A DNA stretch of 13,139 nt from Deltaproteobacteria bacterium UBA7527 (GCA_002478225.1 DLMV01000027.1:11622-24760); one strand, 5' to 3'. Positions 1 through 7,267 are shown, counted from the first letter of the stretch. Notes: generated by a model from the letters alone, not told the origin. Numbers and translations: made by a program.

Positions 1-1
1 C

Positions 2-1111
2 GTCATCGACCCTGCCGTTCGGAAACGCACGCATTCCATAACAAAAAAGAAAAGGGAGGGCACCGTTTCCGAAAGGTCAAATGCCCAAGAACGTCTGCTG
101 AATCTTCCGCCATTGCCGACGACGACCATTGGAAGCTTTCCGCAGACAGAATCATTAAGAAAGTTGCGGCAGGACCGAAAAAGGGGGATCATTACTGAAG
201 ATGACTACATAACAAAAATCAGGGACTGTATCGATTCCTGCATAGCGTTTCAGGAAAAGATCGGCCTCGACGTGTTTGTTCACGGAGAGCCGGAAAGAAA
301 CGATATGGTGGAATATTTCGGTGAACAGCTCGCCGGTTTTGTTTTTACGCAAAACGGATGGGTGCAGAGCTATGGCAGTCGATGCGTCAAACCTCCGGTG
401 ATCCTTGGTGATGTCGGCAGGCAAAAACCCATGACCGTCGATATTATATCCTATGCTCAAAGAAAAACAAAAAAACCGGTAAAAGGGATACTGACCGGTC
501 CTGTCACGATCCTAAACTGGTCTTTTGTCCGCGACGACATGGAACGTTCCGAGGTCTGTGAGCAGATCGCCCTGGTCATAAGGGATGAGATAAAGGATCT
601 CCAGGACGCAGGAGTCAGTATCATCCAGGTAGATGAGGCGGCGTTTAAAGAAGGGTATCCTCTGAGAAAGACAAAATTCGAAAAATATGAAAATTGGGCC
701 ATTCAATGTTTTCAACTTGCGGTCAGCAGCGCCCTTATATCAACGCAGGTCCACATGCATATGTGCTACAGCGACTTTAACGATATCATCCACGTACTCG
801 AAAGGATGGACGCGGATGTCCTTGCTATAGAAACCTCGAGAAGCGGAAATAAACTCCTGAAAGTGTTTAATGATCGGGGTTTCAAAAACGGTATTGGCCC
901 GGGGGTATATGATATTCATTCACCAAGGGTCCCCTCGGTCGGCGAACTGACGGACAAGATACGGCAATTGCTTCTTGTATTTCCGGTATCACGCCTATGG
1001 ATAAACCCGGATTGCGGATTGAAAACGAGAAAATGGGCGGAAGTTGAACCAAGTCTGAGAAACATGGTTATCGCTACTCGCAACATTAGAAAAGGGTCAA
1101 TAGAGAATTAG
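2..1111 (+). CDS. metE: Cobalamin-independent methionine synthase, C-terminal part (5' end outside window)
   Basis: MetE transfers the methyl group of 5-methyltetrahydrofolate (polyglutamate) to homocysteine, making methionine in the cytoplasm without B12. The catalytic C-terminal barrel is complete: it opens with PTTTIGSFPQT and contains HGEPERNDMVEYFG, FVFTQNGWVQSYGSRCVKPP and GPGVYDIHSPRVPS. The zinc/homocysteine ligands are present as HMHMC (His, Cys), AIETSRS (Glu) and NPDCGLKTR (Cys). A TTG at 113 could serve as a start, but the frame is open leftward to base 2. The residues encoded there (DPAVRKR, then ERSNAQERLLNLPPLP) match the linker that precedes the C-terminal domain in full-length MetE, so the gene begins outside the window. 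The stop is TAG at 1109-1111. It converges on thyX with 5 bp between stops and no visible terminator. No promoter is visible. MetE genes are often repressed through B12 riboswitches; the one in this window reads the other way and cannot control this gene in cis. Confidence 0.96.
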   Translation, partial: VIDPAVRKRTHSITKKKREGTVSERSNAQERLLNLPPLPTTTIGSFPQTESLRKLRQDRKRGIITEDDYITKIRDCIDSCIAFQEKIGLDVFVHGEPERNDMVEYFGEQLAGFVFTQNGWVQSYGSRCVKPPVILGDVGRQKPMTVDIISYAQRKTKKPVKGILTGPVTILNWSFVRDDMERSEVCEQIALVIRDEIKDLQDAGVSIIQVDEAAFKEGYPLRKTKFEKYENWAIQCFQLAVSSALISTQVHMHMCYSDFNDIIHVLERMDADVLAIETSRSGNKLLKVFNDRGFKNGIGPGVYDIHSPRVPSVGELTDKIRQLLLVFPVSRLWINPDCGLKTRKWAEVEPSLRNMVIATRNIRKGSIEN

Positions 1112-1116
1112 TTCTT

Positions 1117-1860
1117 CTATTCTGTTGCAGTATACTTTCTGTTCAACATCACCTGTTTTAACGGATATGCCCCACAGGTGAATCTCTCACCCTCCGGACA
1201 ATAACCGAGACTGATGCACTTTGCCCCGGAATTGCCGAATACGGCAGGCAGGTGGTCTCTGCAGATCAGAAGCATCTTCCAGGCCATGTCCCTGATCTCC
1301 CACTGGGCCCTCGCACAACACCTTTCCTGAAAAAAATGGAGCAGCTCCCGGCAATTCATCGTTACGACTATCTTGGTCTCTATCGCCTGCGGCAGAACAA
1401 ACCGTGCATCTTCATTCGCCTCTTCATGTGTCCTGCCCTTCTCTATAAGCGCCTTAAGCATCTTGTTATAGTCTGTCTGAATTCTACTCATCGTTTCTAT
1501 AAACCTGCTTTTTAACTCCTCATCTTCCTCTATGGAAGGAGGGATGATGAAATCAAAATCCGCCTCCTTTACGTACCTCTGGCTCTGCTGGGAATACGAG
1601 GCGATCCTATGTCGTACCAGTTGATGGGTAAGGACGCGTGACACGCCTTCGACGGCAAATGTAAACTTCACATGTTCCAAAGGGCTTTCATGTCCAGATC
1701 CTGCCATCTTCCTCACAAACTCTTCCTGTTTTTTAAAATCCTCCCTCAATAGATCGGCGGCAAATTCAGCGGAATAACACTGCCTGTATGCACTGTATAA
1801 AACAGCAACGGGGTTTTGTGTTGTTTCTATCAGTTTTACATTCAACGCAACCTGCGGCAT
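1117..1860 (-). CDS. thyX: Flavin-dependent thymidylate synthase ThyX
   Basis: ThyX converts dUMP to dTMP using methylenetetrahydrofolate as carbon donor and FAD/NADPH as reductant, giving tetrahydrofolate rather than dihydrofolate. The 247-residue length is normal for the family. The signature RHRIASYSQQSQR (residues 83-95, RHRxxS-type motif) binds FAD and dUMP. SGHESPLEHVKFTF (about 55-68) and the C-terminal ETKIVVTMNCRELLHFF followed by RAQWEIRDMA are also typical. The C-terminus carries Cys215, Cys221 and Cys229 in a CPEGERFTCG context, as in clostridial-type ThyX. The ATG at 1860 follows AAAGGAG (1876-1870) with 9 nt spacing. That ribosome binding site overlaps the gntR stop, and the two genes are 15 bp apart, so thyX is very probably the second gene of a gntR-thyX message with the B12 riboswitch leader. 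ThyX is usual in organisms lacking thyA/folA; whether that holds here cannot be seen. Confidence 0.96.
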   Translation of the reverse strand: MPQVALNVKLIETTQNPVAVLYSAYRQCYSAEFAADLLREDFKKQEEFVRKMAGSGHESPLEHVKFTFAVEGVSRVLTHQLVRHRIASYSQQSQRYVKEADFDFIIPPSIEEDEELKSRFIETMSRIQTDYNKMLKALIEKGRTHEEANEDARFVLPQAIETKIVVTMNCRELLHFFQERCCARAQWEIRDMAWKMLLICRDHLPAVFGNSGAKCISLGYCPEGERFTCGAYPLKQVMLNRKYTATE

Positions 1861-1875
1861 AATCTTTATCTCCTT

Positions 1876-2565
1876 TCAAAAATCCTTCATGCCCCCGCAA
1901 CTCATTATCAGTCTTTTTCCCCGGATTATACGTTTTCTGGCTATCTTTTCAGCTCCGGGGGCATTCCTCTTTTTTATAAGATCAAGCAAACTCTTTTGAT
2001 TTTTGACCGACCTTTCCGCTGTCCCCTTTTGATTGAAAATTACCACCCAATACCTGAAAAGGCAATCCTTTATGTTGTTGATAATGTCATATAATCTTTT
2101 GTTGCCGGCAAAACGGCATAGAGTATCGTAAAATTTCCAGTTAAGGCGGGCGATCTCTTCACGGTCATTTGTCCGGATGCACTCTTCTTCCTTTCCGATA
2201 ATGTCTTCAAGGATTCTAATGCCGTCCTTTGGGGCCTTGTACGCGGCAAGGTACACCGCATATCCTTCAAGGACCGCCACAATCTCGATGATATCCCTGA
2301 TATCCGTGTCAAAAAGAACACCCACAGTATAACCGCCCTTAGGGCGTCTGTGGATATGCCCATCTCTCTCCAGTTTCCGCAATGCCTCCCTTACAGGTGT
2401 TCTGCTTGTCCCCATCAACTTTGCAAGCTTATCCTCCACAAGCCGAGTACCCGGCTCAAACTTGCCGCTGAGTATGGCGTTTCTCAGATTCTTGTAGACT
2501 TTATCGCCAAGCAGCGCCTGATTCCTTATTTTTCTTATCTCCTCATATCTGTTTTCGTAGTCCAT
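1876..2565 (-). CDS. GntR-family transcriptional regulator, FadR/FCD subfamily
   Basis: This is a DNA-binding repressor or activator responding to an unknown small molecule. An N-terminal winged HTH (roughly residues 20-82) contains GTSRTPVREALRKLERDG, the GntR recognition-helix region, and an all-helical FCD ligand domain follows. FCD domains usually bind a metal with an Asp and three His. Here the expected FH position reads FY (Tyr146) and the later E-H position reads NQ (Gln190), so the usual metal site seems lost. Start choice: an ATG at 2574 touches AAAGGA (2580-2575) with no spacing, while the ATG at 2565 has 9 nt spacing, so 2565 is preferred (229 residues; 232 from 2574). It is the first gene after the B12 riboswitch and probably cotranscribed with thyX. 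The target is unknown; the dyad at 2604-2617 and the palindrome at 12411-12424 are candidate sites. Family call is sure, function is not. Confidence 0.92.
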   Translation of the reverse strand: MDYENRYEEIRKIRNQALLGDKVYKNLRNAILSGKFEPGTRLVEDKLAKLMGTSRTPVREALRKLERDGHIHRRPKGGYTVGVLFDTDIRDIIEIVAVLEGYAVYLAAYKAPKDGIRILEDIIGKEEECIRTNDREEIARLNWKFYDTLCRFAGNKRLYDIINNIKDCLFRYWVVIFNQKGTAERSVKNQKSLLDLIKKRNAPGAEKIARKRIIRGKRLIMSCGGMKDF

Positions 2566-2603
2566 TTTACTCATTCCTTTATCTTGAAGATTTGAGATTT
2601 ATC

Positions 2604-2617
2604 CCGTGTATGCACGG
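2604..2617. promoter_or_regulatory. Inverted repeat CCGTG-TATG-CACGG upstream of gntR
   Basis: A perfect 5-bp dyad with a 4-bp centre lies 30-40 bp before the gntR start. It could be a DNA operator (gntR autoregulation) or, in RNA, a small hairpin next to the ribosome binding site at 2625-2619. No U-tract follows, so it is not a typical terminator. Confidence 0.3.
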
Positions 2618-2618
2618 T

Positions 2619-2645
2619 CTCCTTTCGACATTGCTGTCCTGGTCG
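2619..2645 (-). promoter_or_regulatory. Leader hairpin with loop complementary to the riboswitch, plus second ribosome binding site
   Basis: CGAC (2645-2642) and GTCG (2629-2626) form a short stem around a 12-nt loop containing GGACAGC (2639-2633). This heptamer is the exact complement of GCTGTCC in the aptamer (2871-2865), inside the CCGCTGTCCCGCAACTG block where the L5 loop lies. Cobalamin riboswitches regulate through an L5-L13 kissing interaction, so this hairpin could be L13. It is followed at once by AAAGGAG (2625-2619). The distance from the aptamer (about 100 nt) is longer than usual and the stem is only 4 bp, so this remains a hypothesis. Confidence 0.4.
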
Positions 2646-2685
2646 TTGATCGTTTGAAATAACCTTCAGGGGTAAAACGGATTTC

Positions 2686-2706
2686 TTATGGGTCTTCCGG
2701 TCTCAT
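2686..2706 (-). CDS. Six-codon leader ORF or truncated gene start (MRPEDP)
   Basis: An ATG at 2706 has a near-perfect ribosome binding site (AAGGAGG, 6 nt spacing) but the frame stops at TAA 2688-2686 after six codons. A site this strong directly behind a riboswitch normally serves a real gene. It may be a leader peptide, or the relic of a B12-controlled gene that was deleted. The downstream frames show no protein family I recognise. A second tiny frame uses GTG at 2615 behind AAAGGAG (2625-2619), ends at TGA 2573-2571, and overlaps the first gntR ATG as ATGA. That frame could couple translation to gntR. Confidence 0.3.
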   Translation of the reverse strand: MRPEDP

Positions 2707-2712
2707 GATGCA

Positions 2713-2732
2713 CCTCCTTATGCCTCGTAAGG
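2713..2732 (-). promoter_or_regulatory. Shine-Dalgarno-sequestering hairpin after the riboswitch
   Basis: CCTTA (2732-2728) pairs with TAAGG (2720-2716) around the 7-nt loop CGAGGCA. The 3' arm is the first half of the strong ribosome binding site AAGGAGG (2719-2713), which stands 6 nt before the ATG at 2706. In a B12 riboswitch this is the layout of a translational expression platform. The loop could also pair with the aptamer segment UGUCCCG with one mismatch and one G-U pair. Structure and role are inferred. Confidence 0.5.
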
Positions 2733-2749
2733 TCGATGTTAACAGATTT

Positions 2750-2915
2750 CCGACTCAAGGTTTCCTGGCTGAGGGATTGATCGGAAAGCGCCTTCCCATT
2801 CCAGCGGAGTGGAACAGTGGCCGGAGTGTTCGCCCTTGCTTTACCTTAACCCATCACAGTTGCGGGACAGCGGAAGATTTTCACTTCACTTCCCTTAAAA
2901 GCCGGATCATATGTG
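2750..2915 (-). ncRNA. Cobalamin (AdoCbl/B12) riboswitch aptamer
   Basis: On the minus strand the conserved cobalamin-riboswitch blocks occur in the right order. AAGGGAAGTGAAGTGAAAAT (about 2896-2877) is followed by CCGCTGTCCCGCAACTGTGA (about 2872-2853), then CCACTG (2820-2815), GGGAAGGCGC (about 2797-2788) and AGCCAGGAAACC (2770-2759). These match the class consensus (GGGAA..GGTG, GCnGnCCCGCnACTGT, CACTG, GGGAAGGC, AGCCAGGAGACC). It reads toward gntR, whose start is about 185 nt beyond the aptamer. The family binds a cobalamin and normally lowers expression of the gene behind it. Exact ends are approximate. Possible promoter elements upstream are weak (TTGTTT 2953-2948, 17 bp, TAAAAA 2930-2925; or a lone TTGACA at 2998-2993). 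Confidence 0.93.
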
Positions 2916-2996
2916 ATTATCTGTTTTTTACCATGCCGCAAAACATAAAACAAGTTATTTTCGATAGCCAGGATTGATGCGAATATTTACGATGTC

Positions 2997-3027
2997 AAAA
3001 AAACGGTAAGGTCTTTCTTGCACCGTT
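2997..3027 (-). terminator. Rho-independent terminator of the five-PAS/LuxR gene
   Basis: On the minus strand AACGGT (3027-3022) pairs with ACCGTT (3007-3002), and an inner AAG/CTT pair extends the stem past a 2-nt bulge. The 3' arm runs into a tract of seven T (3003-2997). The stem starts within the TGA stop codon of the upstream gene, and its end separates that gene from the riboswitch leader. Confidence 0.75.
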
Positions 3028-5432
3028 CAACCGGTAAGCGATGAAAGGTATGATTGGAGGTTTACCCTTTTCTTGTTAAGATTAAGTTTTCTCCTGATAT
3101 TATATCTGTGTATGTCAATTGTCCTTGTCGACAGCCCAAGCAAGGCCGACATTTCTTTGGTTGTTTTGCCTTTTTTAATGAGATCCGCTATTCTGATCTC
3201 TTTGGGAGTAAAGCTTTCATACCTTGCTGCCATGCGTTTTACAAAGGGCGATGTGATCTCGCCCAGGTTGGATTCAATGATGTCCACTATAGCTTTATCT
3301 GTATGGTAACTTTGAGCCTTTAGTCTGTCCACGTACGGGAGGACCAATTCCTTGATGTTGCTTACCACCTTCTCTTCGAGCTCCCGGTTGTCCTGTTCCC
3401 TGTGCTTCAGCAGCACGTTCAGCGCTGCGTTCGCATCCTCAAGGCTCCTGGATTTTCTCTCGAGCTCTTCCTGAATGTTCTTCCTTTCCGTGATGTCGGT
3501 CATGGTTCCTTCGTAATAAAGGATATTTCCGCTGCCGTCGCGAACAACCTTCATATTCGTGCTTATCCAGATCACGTTTCCGTCTCTCTTGCGGCATTTG
3601 ACCTCAAAATTCTTTACGAACCCTTCTTCGCCAAGCAGGCGCTTCAAATCGTCCCTTCTTTTCGGATCTACATAGATATCGTATGCGACATCGTTGATGG
3701 ACGATATCATCTCCTCCACAGAGTCATAACCGAAGAGGCCGGCAAAGGCGGTGTTGGCGCTGATCACGCGCCCTCCGACCGTGGTCTGAAATATGCCTTC
3801 TGTTGCGTTCTCAAAGATCTTCCGGTATTTTTCCTCTGCCTGCCTTAAGGCGTCCTCGGATCTTCTGCGCTCCGTGATGTCCCTCCAGACGGTAAAGAGC
3901 GTAGGTTTGTCTGCCAACCGGATCAATGTGAATGAACCGTCGACCAGCACCTCGTCACCGTCAAGACGACGCAGCATCCACTCGAAGTGGTCCATCCCCT
4001 GTTTTAGGGCGATCTTCACTATCTTGCGCGCCTTTTCCGCGGACCTCATGCCGTCAGGCTGCACCTCCGGAGAGATATCTGAGGGACTCAAGCCAATGAG
4101 CTGCTCCTTGTTGCTGCAATGCATAAGCGCCAGGGCCGATTCATTGCAGTCGATTATTCTCCCCTTCGTAAGGAGAAAGATAGGGTCAGCCGATTTCTCA
4201 AAGAGGAGCCGGAACTTTTCCTCGCTCTCCTGCAAAGCCCTCTCTGCTTGTTTGCGCTTTGTCACATCTTTAAGGACTGTTATGATATAATCCTTGAGCA
4301 GGATGGACCTGAACTCTATATCTTTTGCATGGCCGTCCTTACACCGTATCGTAAACTCTTCATCGGCCCATTCCCTGCTTTCCGACATGACCCTGTTGCG
4401 CCAGAAATCCAGGGCCCCTCTTCGGTATTGAGGGTCAGGATATGCCTTCCTGAACCAGTCTCTTCCCGTAGGCACGTCCTGGTGCGTGTAGCCCGTAATG
4501 TTAATGAACTCCTGGTTCACATAGAGAAAAACACCGTTTCTATTGGTCAGGATAACTCCCATAGGATTATTGTTGAGGATCGTGAGCAGAGTCTCCTTCT
4601 CTTTGAACAATGCATATTCGACCTCTTTGCGCTTCGTGATGTCCTCAACAAAACCTTCATGGTATAGTATCTTTCCATCAGCTTGCCTTACTGCTCGGGC
4701 GCTCACGGATATCCATACCCTGTTCCTGTCTTTCTTGTAGAACTCGACCTCATATTTTTCGACGAAGCCGTTTTCTTCCATCAGCTCTTTAAGCCTTGTC
4801 CGCTCTCGAGGATTTACGTATAGATTCTCTATGTTCGAAACGGTTTCCACCATCTCTTCCGGAGTGTCAAAACCATACATACGGGCAAGGGCCAGGTTCG
4901 CGCTGATAAAACATCCTTCGGGCGTGATCTGGAAGATGCCGTTCACTGCATTTTCAAAGATACTTCTGTATTTTTCATTTGCTTGTTTTAAATTCTCTTC
5001 AGCCCGTTTCTTGTCCGTAATATCATGCCAAACGACGTGCGATGTGAGTCTTCCGCTTACAGGGACCAATGTAAGGGATACATCAGCCCATATCTCTCTC
5101 CCGCCGAACGTCTTATAGACCCATTCATACCGGGCATGCCCTTTCTCTCCGATAAGGGCAAGGAACTGCTTTTCTTTTTCGACCGAACTTTGTCCGTCGG
5201 GCTGCATGGCGGGTGATACATCCGCCAGCGCTATTCCCAACAGCATTTTCTTATCAGGGCAATCCAATATCGAAACGGCGGCGTCATTGCAATCAGTGAT
5301 CTTGCCGTCTTCCATCAGGAAGACAGGGTCTGGGGACTGTTCAAAAAGCAAACGGAACTTGGTCTCGCTCTCCACAAGAGCTTCTTCGACGTCATCGATA
5401 AGTTGCCGGAGCTGTATATGTTCCTTGTCCAT
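3027..5432 (-). CDS. Five-PAS sensor with C-terminal LuxR-type HTH (one-component regulator)
   Basis: This 801-residue soluble protein joins sensing and DNA binding in one chain; I see no membrane segment, kinase or GGDEF domain. PAS units lie at about 24-140, 153-268, 278-395, 405-522 and 534-650, each ending in a DIT(E/D/K)(R/K) PAC motif. A coiled-coil-like stretch (about 650-695) follows, then a LuxR/FixJ-type HTH (about 738-797) with FTPKEIRIADLIKKGKTTKE and LGLSTRTIDIHRYNIRRKLN. PAS1-PAS2 and PAS4-PAS5 are clearly homologous (KFRLLFE.S.DP.FL and EKYR.IFENA..GIFQ), offset by 381 residues, so a two-PAS unit was duplicated around PAS3. The ATG at 5432 has only a weak upstream GGAAAAG, but no better start was found. 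The gene has its own promoter (5458-5486) and terminator (2997-3027). Ligand and targets are unknown; the neighbouring etf operon is an obvious candidate. Confidence 0.93.
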   Translation of the reverse strand: MDKEHIQLRQLIDDVEEALVESETKFRLLFEQSPDPVFLMEDGKITDCNDAAVSILDCPDKKMLLGIALADVSPAMQPDGQSSVEKEKQFLALIGEKGHARYEWVYKTFGGREIWADVSLTLVPVSGRLTSHVVWHDITDKKRAEENLKQANEKYRSIFENAVNGIFQITPEGCFISANLALARMYGFDTPEEMVETVSNIENLYVNPRERTRLKELMEENGFVEKYEVEFYKKDRNRVWISVSARAVRQADGKILYHEGFVEDITKRKEVEYALFKEKETLLTILNNNPMGVILTNRNGVFLYVNQEFINITGYTHQDVPTGRDWFRKAYPDPQYRRGALDFWRNRVMSESREWADEEFTIRCKDGHAKDIEFRSILLKDYIITVLKDVTKRKQAERALQESEEKFRLLFEKSADPIFLLTKGRIIDCNESALALMHCSNKEQLIGLSPSDISPEVQPDGMRSAEKARKIVKIALKQGMDHFEWMLRRLDGDEVLVDGSFTLIRLADKPTLFTVWRDITERRRSEDALRQAEEKYRKIFENATEGIFQTTVGGRVISANTAFAGLFGYDSVEEMISSINDVAYDIYVDPKRRDDLKRLLGEEGFVKNFEVKCRKRDGNVIWISTNMKVVRDGSGNILYYEGTMTDITERKNIQEELERKSRSLEDANAALNVLLKHREQDNRELEEKVVSNIKELVLPYVDRLKAQSYHTDKAIVDIIESNLGEITSPFVKRMAARYESFTPKEIRIADLIKKGKTTKEMSALLGLSTRTIDIHRYNIRRKLNLNKKRVNLQSYLSSLTG

Positions 5433-5457
5433 CTTTTCCGCTCTTATTATAATTAAG

Positions 5458-5486
5458 ATTTAACAGAATAAAAGAACCGCTGTCAA
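5458..5486 (-). promoter_or_regulatory. Sigma-70 promoter of the five-PAS/LuxR gene
   Basis: A consensus TTGACA -35 (5486-5481) is followed by a 17-bp spacer and TTAAAT (5463-5458, 4 of 6 matches to TATAAT), ending about 25 bp before the start codon. A second TATAAT lies closer to the gene but has no -35 partner. Just upstream, CACAG-CCGTC-CTGTG (5493-5507) forms a 5-bp dyad that could be an operator. Confidence 0.65.
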
Positions 5487-5560
5487 GTAACGCACAGCCG
5501 TCCTGTGAGGCTTCACCGCCGAGATCTATGCTGCACTTTCTGCTTTGCCGTATCTTTTAT

Positions 5561-7267
5561 TCACGTCCTGCGTGAAACGGCCTTCAGTATGCCGAGGCAT
5601 TTTTCCTCTGCTTTGCGGATCGCATCCTCTGCGATCTTATATTCAGTGACATCTTCCAGGGTCTCAATGGCTCCGACTATGTTGCCCTGCGAGTCGCTGA
5701 TCGCCGCAGCGGTGAAATACAGCCACTTCCCTTCGGCGCCGAGTTCCTGGAAGAAATCCATGGCCCTGTATGGAACTTCCAATACCCCGGGCTTTTCGTC
5801 CCTGTTCTTTCCTTTGTACCAGTTATATATCGATGCTTCCGCCCCTTCCACGATCAGGTCTGCCATGCATGGTCTTTCCGTACGGTAGAAGGCCTTCCAA
5901 TGCTGCTTTGTTCCCACCATTTCCCTGGCGCTTATCCCGCTTACATCTTCAAGCGCCTTGTTCCAGTGGGTCACCGTATGGTTCCTGTCGATCACGAATT
6001 GCGGGATCGGGGAACCGTAGATGATGCTCCTCAATTTACTTTCGCTGTCATTCAGCGCCTTCTCCAGTTCTCTTTTGCCAGATTCATCCCTGACAATGCC
6101 CTGGTAGCTTATTATTGCGCCGCTCTCTGCGCGCCGTGCGGTGCTGGTAAGCAGGCAGTCCATTATTGTTCCATCTTTCTTTTTCAGCTTCAGCCCGTAA
6201 TCCTTCACATACCCCTTTTCTTTCATTGCCGTGACGCAGATCTCCCTGTCACTGCCGTTCGCATACATCTCAATGACGTCCATCCCCATCGCCTCTTCTT
6301 TCGTGTATCCGAAGAGGTGCAGGAATGATCTGTTCGCATCGACGATCTTTCCTTGCCAGTCAGTAATGAATATGGCGTCCATCGAATCCTCAAAAAGCAT
6401 CCGGTATTTCTCTTCGCTTTCTCTCCATCCATGTTCGGACCTTCTCCGTTTTGTGATGTCAAGCAGAACGCCGAGAACTCCCGCAATTCGGCCCTTCTCC
6501 CATATGGGTGTCGTATTGACCTGAACCCAAGACATCTTGCCCGATGCTTTATAATAGGCGAACTCGTAAGGCAGCACCTGTTCACCCAGGATAGAGGCCT
6601 CAAAATGCCTTCTCACCTCTTCCCTTTCTTCGGGCCGCACGAAATCGAATAAACTCTTGCCGTTGAACCATTCCCGCGGATAGCCTGTTCTTTCGACCAC
6701 GACATCATTTACGAAGGTGAAGCGTCCCTCGGTGTCAAATGTGTATACGCCAAAATGAATATTTTTTAAAACGTCCCTGAGATATGACCTGCCTTTCTGG
6801 AGCACCTCCTCCTCAGCCTTGCATTCCGTCATGTCCTGCAGGGAAACTGCTGCATGGGTGACGGCGCCTTGTTCATTGAGATAAGGATGATGGTACACGC
6901 GGTAGTACTTGCGTCCCTGCCTTCGGAACTCCATCCAGCCCTCATATTGTGTTGGCTCCCCCGCAAAACATCTATCGAGGCATTTCTTTATGATCTCATA
7001 GAAGATCTCCTCACCCCATACGCTTGATACAGGATTATTGGCAACTTCCTGCCTGGTCCTTCCAAGGGCGCGGCAATACCCGTCGCTGGCGAATTCATAT
7101 ACATAGTCCCTGTTGATAAGGGTCATGTAGTCATCGGGAACAGTAGCCGCAGCCCCGCTGTTTCGCTGGCCTTTGCTGTTCTTCGACGATTTGCCGGCAA
7201 TATTGTGAGGCTCGATCCTTTCCGGATCCTTTAAAGGGCTTCCATGTAACCTATTAATGCTTTTCAT
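5561..7267 (-). CDS. Four-PAS protein without output domain
   Basis: This 568-residue soluble protein consists of an unstructured N-terminus (1-40, Lys/Ser-rich) and four PAS/PAC units, at about 42-150, 160-275, 283-400 and 408-545. The last unit has the PAS variant GTKQHWKAFY followed by ERPCMADLIVEG and ends in ETLEDVTEYK. The chain then stops at AEEKCLGILKAVSRRT, just where the next PAS domain would normally begin (compare AEEKYRKIFENA in the neighbouring regulator). The end therefore looks truncated, or the protein works as a pure sensor/adaptor. The ATG at 7267 follows AGGAGG with 8 nt spacing and lies inside the last codons of the upstream gene (14-bp overlap), so translation is probably coupled and the gene belongs to the etf operon. 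No kinase, GGDEF, EAL or HTH is present. The signal sensed is unknown; redox or energy state is a reasonable guess from context. Confidence 0.88.
   Translation of the reverse strand: MKSINRLHGSPLKDPERIEPHNIAGKSSKNSKGQRNSGAAATVPDDYMTLINRDYVYEFASDGYCRALGRTRQEVANNPVSSVWGEEIFYEIIKKCLDRCFAGEPTQYEGWMEFRRQGRKYYRVYHHPYLNEQGAVTHAAVSLQDMTECKAEEEVLQKGRSYLRDVLKNIHFGVYTFDTEGRFTFVNDVVVERTGYPREWFNGKSLFDFVRPEEREEVRRHFEASILGEQVLPYEFAYYKASGKMSWVQVNTTPIWEKGRIAGVLGVLLDITKRRRSEHGWRESEEKYRMLFEDSMDAIFITDWQGKIVDANRSFLHLFGYTKEEAMGMDVIEMYANGSDREICVTAMKEKGYVKDYGLKLKKKDGTIMDCLLTSTARRAESGAIISYQGIVRDESGKRELEKALNDSESKLRSIIYGSPIPQFVIDRNHTVTHWNKALEDVSGISAREMVGTKQHWKAFYRTERPCMADLIVEGAEASIYNWYKGKNRDEKPGVLEVPYRAMDFFQELGAEGKWLYFTAAAISDSQGNIVGAIETLEDVTEYKIAEDAIRKAEEKCLGILKAVSRRT

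Noticed and set aside
2705..2977. 90-codon plus-strand ORF
   Set aside because: It is antisense to the B12 riboswitch and its leader; its sequence is dictated by conserved RNA blocks, and it has no recognisable domain or ribosome binding site.
3402..4667. Plus-strand ORFs of 148-182 codons opposite the five-PAS gene
   Set aside because: They are mirror frames of a clearly coding minus-strand gene and show no domain features.
5493..5507. CACAG-N5-CTGTG dyad as terminator of the PAS-only gene
   Set aside because: Short stem with no T-tract; position just upstream of a promoter fits an operator at best.
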